DNA from: Pseudomonadota bacterium
GTDB lineage: Bacteria > Cyanobacteriota > Vampirovibrionia > LMEP-6097
DNA length: 8,400 nt
NCBI GenBank assembly: GCA_009924885.1
Contig: RFQS01000097.1
Coordinates: 1 to 8,400, forward strand
Direction: 5' to 3'
Of this stretch, positions 5,098-8,400 are shown one piece after another (the first letter of the stretch is position 1; each line of letters opens with the position of its first letter). Position numbers and translations under genes: made by a program. The notes beneath the pieces were generated by a model. It was not told the DNA's origin and did no database searches. It worked only from the letters and a program-made list of their open reading frames with translations.

Positions 5098-6504
5098 TTA
5101 TCTACCGATACTAATATAATTAAACCCTATTTTCTTAGCATCCACAGGGCTGTAAACATTTCTACCGTCTAAAAGGATTTTAGGACCATTCATGGAATTA
5201 AAAAGCTTTTCTAAGTCTAGCTTTCTGTATTCATCCCATTCAGTGACTAGTATTAGAGCATCCTTTCCTTGAGCTAGTTCATAAGGATCGTGTATATAAT
5301 TGACTTCTAGGTCAGGGTTTTGTTTTTTACAGTTTTCTACCGCTATAGGGTCAGTAACACTGACACTCGCACCAAGTTTAATTAATGCTTTAGCGATATC
5401 TAAAGCAGGTGCGTCTCGAAGATCATCAGTATTAGGTTTAAAGGCAAGCCCTAGTAAGCCTAATTTTTTACCTTTAAGGATTTTCATTTGATCTTGAAGT
5501 CTTTTAATCACTAGGTTTCGTTGTTTATAATTCACGTTAGTCGTGCCATACAGTAATTCTGGATTATAGTCATATTCTTCTGCTATTTTAATAAGTGCTT
5601 GAACATCTTTCCCGAAGCAGCTTCCCCCCCAGCCGATACCAGCATTTAAAAACTTATTGCCTATGCGTGAATCAGTACCGATGCCATGCATAACTTCTGT
5701 AACATCAGCCCCAACAAGATCACAGATATTTGCGATTTGGTTAGCAAAGCTGATTTTCATGGCAAGAAAGCTATTAGCACTGTATTTAATCATCTCTGCA
5801 CTAGTGATGTCGGTCGAGATAAAAGGTATATGAGCTTGACCATTAGGTCTTGGGCAGTAGCTTGGAGGGGTGAAGCTCTGTTCTATAAGTGGCTTATATA
5901 GCTCTTTTAACTTAGCTCTTGCGAAATTTTCATCTGGGGACTGCTCGCAAACTCCAATTTCTGCGTTTTCGTTGCGAGCAGCCCTCTCTGTTCCGATCAC
6001 TATGCGATCTGCATAAAAAGTATCGAATATGGCAGAACCCTCTCTAAGAAACTCTGGATTAGAAGCTACGTGAAAATTAAGTTTAGAGTTAGCTTGCTCT
6101 ATAAGCATATAGACCCAGTTCCCAGAGCCTACTGGTACGGTAGATTTATTGATAACGATACAGTCTTGCTTGGCGTGTTTACCGATGGTTTTAGCACAAG
6201 CTTCGATATAACGCAGATCAGGCTCCCCATTTTCCTTTGGAGGGGTACCAACCGCAATAAAAATTATTTCCCCATGCTCCATAGCGATTTTAGGATCGGT
6301 AGTGAATATTGGGAATTTGTTAGTTTTTTTAGTATCTTCTAAAAGCTGCTCTAGGTTAGGTTCATAGATAGGTATCTGCCCCTGCTTAAGATTTTCTATC
6401 TTCTTTTCATCTATATCTAAGCATGCGACGTCATGCCCGAGGTAAGCTAAGCATGTCGCTGTAACTAATCCTACGTAACCTGTTCCTATAACGCTAACTT
6501 TCAT
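5098..6504 (-). CDS. ugd: UDP-glucose 6-dehydrogenase with in-frame palindromic insert, 468 aa
   Basis: Ugd oxidises UDP-glucose twice with NAD to UDP-glucuronate. The N-terminal Rossmann motif is GTGYVG (7-12); STVPVGS (121-127), NPEFLREG (149-156), AEMIKYSANSFLA (236-248, K240) and GWGGSCFGKD (291-300) with the catalytic C296 follow; GLAFKPNTDDLRD (352-364) and the C-terminal domain complete it. All expected catalytic residues are present. It is about 20 to 30 residues longer than common bacterial forms because residues 175-196, between RIVIGTE and AKLKELY, contain a palindromic repeat reading NENAEIGVCEQ. A second longer-than-usual loop lies at 208-228. ATG at 6504 has only a poor SD. uxs follows 13 nt downstream and uses the product, so the two form a UDP-xylose module, presumably for surface polysaccharide. 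Confidence 0.96.
   Translation of the reverse strand: MKVSVIGTGYVGLVTATCLAYLGHDVACLDIDEKKIENLKQGQIPIYEPNLEQLLEDTKKTNKFPIFTTDPKIAMEHGEIIFIAVGTPPKENGEPDLRYIEACAKTIGKHAKQDCIVINKSTVPVGSGNWVYMLIEQANSKLNFHVASNPEFLREGSAIFDTFYADRIVIGTERAARNENAEIGVCEQSPDENFARAKLKELYKPLIEQSFTPPSYCPRPNGQAHIPFISTDITSAEMIKYSANSFLAMKISFANQIANICDLVGADVTEVMHGIGTDSRIGNKFLNAGIGWGGSCFGKDVQALIKIAEEYDYNPELLYGTTNVNYKQRNLVIKRLQDQMKILKGKKLGLLGLAFKPNTDDLRDAPALDIAKALIKLGASVSVTDPIAVENCKKQNPDLEVNYIHDPYELAQGKDALILVTEWDEYRKLDLEKLFNSMNGPKILLDGRNVYSPVDAKKIGFNYISIGR
5937..5984 (+). repeat. Palindromic repeat with different arms, inside ugd
   Basis: A perfect 10-bp inverted repeat, CTGCTCGCAA (5941-5950) with TTGCGAGCAG (5972-5981), is extended by GGG/CCC (5937-5939 with 5982-5984) across one bulged A. 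It encloses the same core, AAACTCCAATTTCTGCGTTT (5949-5968), and the match to the rlmD copy continues to 5972 (24 identical bases). The arms have a different sequence from those at 1114 and 2912 yet pair perfectly. The insert is in frame and encodes NAEIGV at residues 180-185. TTGCGA occurs at 5919-5924 and again at 5972-5977, a possible but weak flanking direct repeat. Confidence 0.88.
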
Positions 6505-6525
6505 CCAAAATCACTAGAATAGCAT

Positions 6526-6531
6526 ATTATA
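6526..6531 (-). promoter_or_regulatory. Possible -10 element for an internal ugd promoter
   Basis: A perfect TATAAT lies on the minus strand just after the permease stop codon and 21 nt before the ugd start. No good -35 hexamer is found 16 to 18 bp upstream. It might give ugd and uxs their own transcript, but it may be chance in A+T-rich DNA. Confidence 0.22.
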
Positions 6532-6534
6532 GGA

Positions 6535-7476
6535 CTATTGCCTTAACTTAGGATTAACCAGTGGATTTAAAACTTCTACTAATAAATTAGAAGCCGTAAG
6601 TATGGCTGAGAAAACTACCACTACAGCAGTTACTAAAAAATAATCACGATTAATAAAGGCTGTAACGAAATATTTTCCCATCCCTGGTAACGCATAGACG
6701 AATTCGACGACAAATGAGCCCGTTATTAATATGGCAAAAAGCGGCCCTATGTAAGCGAGTATAGGTAATAGAGCATTAACTAAAGCATGTTTATAAAGAA
6801 TGCTGAACTGGTCCAAACCTTTAGCCATCGCTGTTTTAATGTAACCCTGTTCATAGGTATTCGCGAAAGCGGTTCTGGTGATCCGCATAATATAAGCTGT
6901 TGGACCGACACTCAGAGTTAAGGCTGGCAGTATCATGTATTCAGAACCTTCCCAGAGAGCGACTGGTAAAAGGTTAAAATAAAGACCGAATAATCCTATT
7001 AATAATCCAGCAGTAACGAAGCTGGGGAGTGAGATAGCTGCATCAGCATAGCCAGAGAGTATAAAGAAAAGAGGGTCGAAACCCTTTCTGTGATTAGCTT
7101 TATAGCCTAAGTATATACCACCAGAGATTCCAGCTGTAATCGCTGTGATAAAAGCGAGGCCTCCTAGCGTAAAAGATACTGGCATAGCTTCAGCTAAAAT
7201 ATCCATCACTTCACGATTCGGATACTTTAAGCTAGGACCGAAATCGAAAGCAGTAAAGATTTTAGAAATATAGGAAAAATACTGCTCGATTAAAGGCTTA
7301 TTTAAGCCATATTTAGCTTCCATTCGAGCCATAACTTCAGCTGGTAAATGCCTATCACTAGAAAAAGGACTACCAGGTAAAAGCCTGAGCAAGAAAAATG
7401 ATGCTGAGCTTATAAAAAAAATCGAAAATAAAAAAGTGCTGAGCTTATTAGCTACCAGTCTTAGCGATTTCAACAT
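6535..7476 (-). CDS. OppB/DppB-type ABC transporter permease, 313 aa
   Basis: This is one of the two inner-membrane channel subunits of a peptide/nickel-class ABC importer. The N-terminal helix ends in LLRLLPGSPF, the family hallmark; about six hydrophobic segments follow. The cytoplasmic coupling loop (EAA motif) is GYIKTAMAKGLDQFSILYKH, and VVEFVYALPGMGKYF near the C-terminus is typical of OppB/DppB. ATG at 7488 (four codons longer) is also possible; I chose ATG at 7476 because the protein then starts MLKSLRL as relatives do, although neither has a strong SD. Either start lies inside the end of rpmF, an overlap of 29 or 41 bp. The second permease, the ATPases and the binding protein are not next to it, so its partners must be elsewhere or lost. 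Substrate unknown. ugd begins 30 nt downstream. Confidence 0.9.
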   Translation of the reverse strand: MLKSLRLVANKLSTFLFSIFFISSASFFLLRLLPGSPFSSDRHLPAEVMARMEAKYGLNKPLIEQYFSYISKIFTAFDFGPSLKYPNREVMDILAEAMPVSFTLGGLAFITAITAGISGGIYLGYKANHRKGFDPLFFILSGYADAAISLPSFVTAGLLIGLFGLYFNLLPVALWEGSEYMILPALTLSVGPTAYIMRITRTAFANTYEQGYIKTAMAKGLDQFSILYKHALVNALLPILAYIGPLFAILITGSFVVEFVYALPGMGKYFVTAFINRDYFLVTAVVVVFSAILTASNLLVEVLNPLVNPKLRQ

Positions 7477-7636
7477 ACTTACGACCATTATAATAACCGC
7501 AAGATGGGCAAATATTATGGGCTAGATGATTAGAGCCACAGTTATTACAAGCAATAACGTTAGGTAATTTACCTTTCCAGTTAGCTCTTCTTTGTTGTTG
7601 TCTTTGATGCGAATGGTTCTTCTTAGGTACTGCCAT
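7448..7636 (-). CDS. rpmF: 50S ribosomal protein L32, 62 aa
   Basis: L32 is a small protein of the large ribosomal subunit. It begins MAVPKKNHSH with the usual basic N-terminal tail, then has KLPNVIACNNCG and HNICPSCGYYNGRKYVE, a zinc-ribbon with cysteines C30, C33, C43 and C46; this is the cysteine-containing version. Length is normal. The ATG at 7636 follows TGGAG by 5 nt, a good SD, and a good promoter lies upstream. In many bacteria rpmF is followed by plsX and fabH; here an ABC permease overlaps its 3' end instead. It heads the minus-strand block that runs to rlmD. Confidence 0.96.
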   Translation of the reverse strand: MAVPKKNHSHQRQQQRRANWKGKLPNVIACNNCGSNHLAHNICPSCGYYNGRKYVEIAKTGS

Positions 7637-7666
7637 AATAACTCCAGTTTGGTAACCGAGTCATAT

Positions 7667-7695
7667 ATTATAACAAAAAGATTTGTATTTGACCA
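7667..7695 (-). promoter_or_regulatory. rpmF: Sigma-70 promoter for rpmF
   Basis: On the minus strand TGGTCA (7690-7695, 4/6) and a perfect TATAAT (7667-7672) are 17 bp apart. Transcription would start near 7660 and give a leader of about 24 nt carrying the rpmF SD. The -35 box overlaps that of the divergent tig promoter. Confidence 0.6.
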
Positions 7696-7717
7696 TAAAG
7701 CTTTCTTTTGTTGTTAT
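7689..7717 (+). promoter_or_regulatory. tig: Candidate sigma-70 promoter for tig
   Basis: TTGACC (7689-7694, 5/6) and TGTTAT (7712-7717, 4/6) are 17 bp apart on the plus strand. The start would be near 7724, leaving a leader of only about 7 nt before the ATG at 7731, so tig mRNA would be nearly leaderless unless a different -10 is used (TATTAT at 7715-7720 gives a 20-bp spacer). Confidence 0.4.
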
Positions 7718-7730
7718 TATTTATAGGGTT

Positions 7731-8400
7731 ATGCAAATTGAAATAAGTAATAGAGACGAGAACAATATAGTTACTCTTGAAATCAAGACAGAAGCTGGTG
7801 TGGCAAAGGATTCCTACAATAAAACTATAAGTATAGTTCGTAATCAAGTTAATATTCCAGGGTTCCGTAAAGGTAAAGCTCCTACGAATATGGTTGTAAA
7901 CCATGTGGGTGAGGATTATATTAAAGCTAGAACGCTTACTCAAGATTTTTTATTAGATCTTTTAAATACTGCTGTTAAGAAGCAGGCTTTAGATATTATT
8001 GCTGTTCAGAGTATTGATAAAGTTGAGCTGGATACTCCAGAATCTTCAGTCGTTATGTCAGCGACATTAGAAGTCTATCCAGAAGTGAAAATCTCTGAAT
8101 ATAAGGGTCTTAACGTAGAAGTAGAATTAGCTCCTGCTGATTTTGATAAGCAGTTAGAGGAATCACTTACTCGAATCCAGAAATCCTTTATGACTTTTAA
8201 AGAAACGGCTGATGCTTTAATCGAATCTGGTGATCAAATCTCTTTGGATTTTGATGGGCAGTATAATGCTGGCACTGAGGCTGAGCCTGAGTGGATAGCT
8301 AAAGAAGGCATGAAGGCAGAAGATTATAAGGTTACAGTTGAACCAGGTAATTTTATAGATAACTTCTTAGAGCAGACTGTTGGCTTAAAAGTTGGTGATG
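7731..8400 (+). CDS. tig: Trigger factor, N-terminal part (cut by window end)
   Basis: Trigger factor is the ribosome-bound chaperone and prolyl isomerase that meets nascent chains at the exit tunnel. The visible 223 codons are open to the window edge. They begin MQIEISNRDENNIVTLEIK and contain the ribosome-docking signature GFRKGKAP (44-51) in the N-terminal domain (to about 130). The FKBP-like isomerase domain starts near residue 160 (SGDQISLDFDGQ) and reaches NFIDNFLEQTVGLKVGD; the loop EAEPEWIAKEGMKAEDY makes it a little longer than usual. ATG at 7731 fits the family start; AGGG precedes it by only 2 nt, which is closer than ideal. The gene diverges from rpmF over a 94-bp spacer. The C-terminal chaperone domain is outside the window. 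Confidence 0.95.
   Translation, partial: MQIEISNRDENNIVTLEIKTEAGVAKDSYNKTISIVRNQVNIPGFRKGKAPTNMVVNHVGEDYIKARTLTQDFLLDLLNTAVKKQALDIIAVQSIDKVELDTPESSVVMSATLEVYPEVKISEYKGLNVEVELAPADFDKQLEESLTRIQKSFMTFKETADALIESGDQISLDFDGQYNAGTEAEPEWIAKEGMKAEDYKVTVEPGNFIDNFLEQTVGLKVGD

Noticed and set aside
1107..5984. The repeated cores as a CRISPR array
   Set aside because: Copies are dispersed over kilobases, lie inside coding genes and have no regular spacers or cas genes.
7668..7943. Minus-strand ORF of 91 codons opposite the start of tig
   Set aside because: It is antisense to the trigger factor N-terminus, covers the divergent promoter region and has no recognisable features.

Overview
The window is A+T-rich bacterial DNA with eight confident genes plus one probable small gene. 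The overall gene content (an alphaproteobacterial-type long IspG, RlmD, L32, trigger factor) and palindromic repeats that have entered coding regions in frame point to an alphaproteobacterium, most plausibly Rickettsiales-like. That placement is inference from protein style and the repeat habit; no rRNA is present to confirm it.

Layout. At the left, on the minus strand, lies a small hypothetical gene (61 codons) followed 18 nt later by a probable 2-oxoglutarate/Fe(II) oxygenase. Across a 146-bp divergent spacer holding a large hairpin repeat is ispG (plus strand), which runs 53 bp into the 3' end of a convergent minus-strand gene, the 23S rRNA uracil methyltransferase rlmD. rlmD is the last gene of a long minus-strand block that reads rpmF, ABC peptide-type permease, ugd, uxs, rlmD. 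The genes overlap or are spaced by 13 to 57 nt, so one transcript from the promoter ahead of rpmF is plausible. At the right, the trigger factor gene tig reads away from rpmF and is cut by the window end; the two divergent promoters appear to share one -35 region.

Functional logic. ugd (UDP-glucose to UDP-glucuronate) and uxs (UDP-glucuronate to UDP-xylose) are consecutive steps of one pathway and probably feed a surface polysaccharide or lipopolysaccharide. ispG supplies the penultimate step of the MEP isoprenoid pathway. rpmF, rlmD and tig belong to ribosome structure, rRNA modification and nascent-chain folding.

The most interesting signal is a family of palindromic repeats sharing the 20-base core AAACTCYAATTTCTGCRTTT. 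Four copies lie within 4.9 kb, all in the same orientation: one in the ispG leader, two (one full, one half) inside rlmD, and one inside ugd. The coding copies are read in the same frame and each adds the peptide NAEIGV plus flanks to conserved housekeeping enzymes without breaking them. The arms of the hairpins differ between copies but still pair, which suggests the fold itself matters. This resembles the protein-coding palindromic elements described in Rickettsia and Wolbachia, but I do not recognise this core sequence as one of those families.
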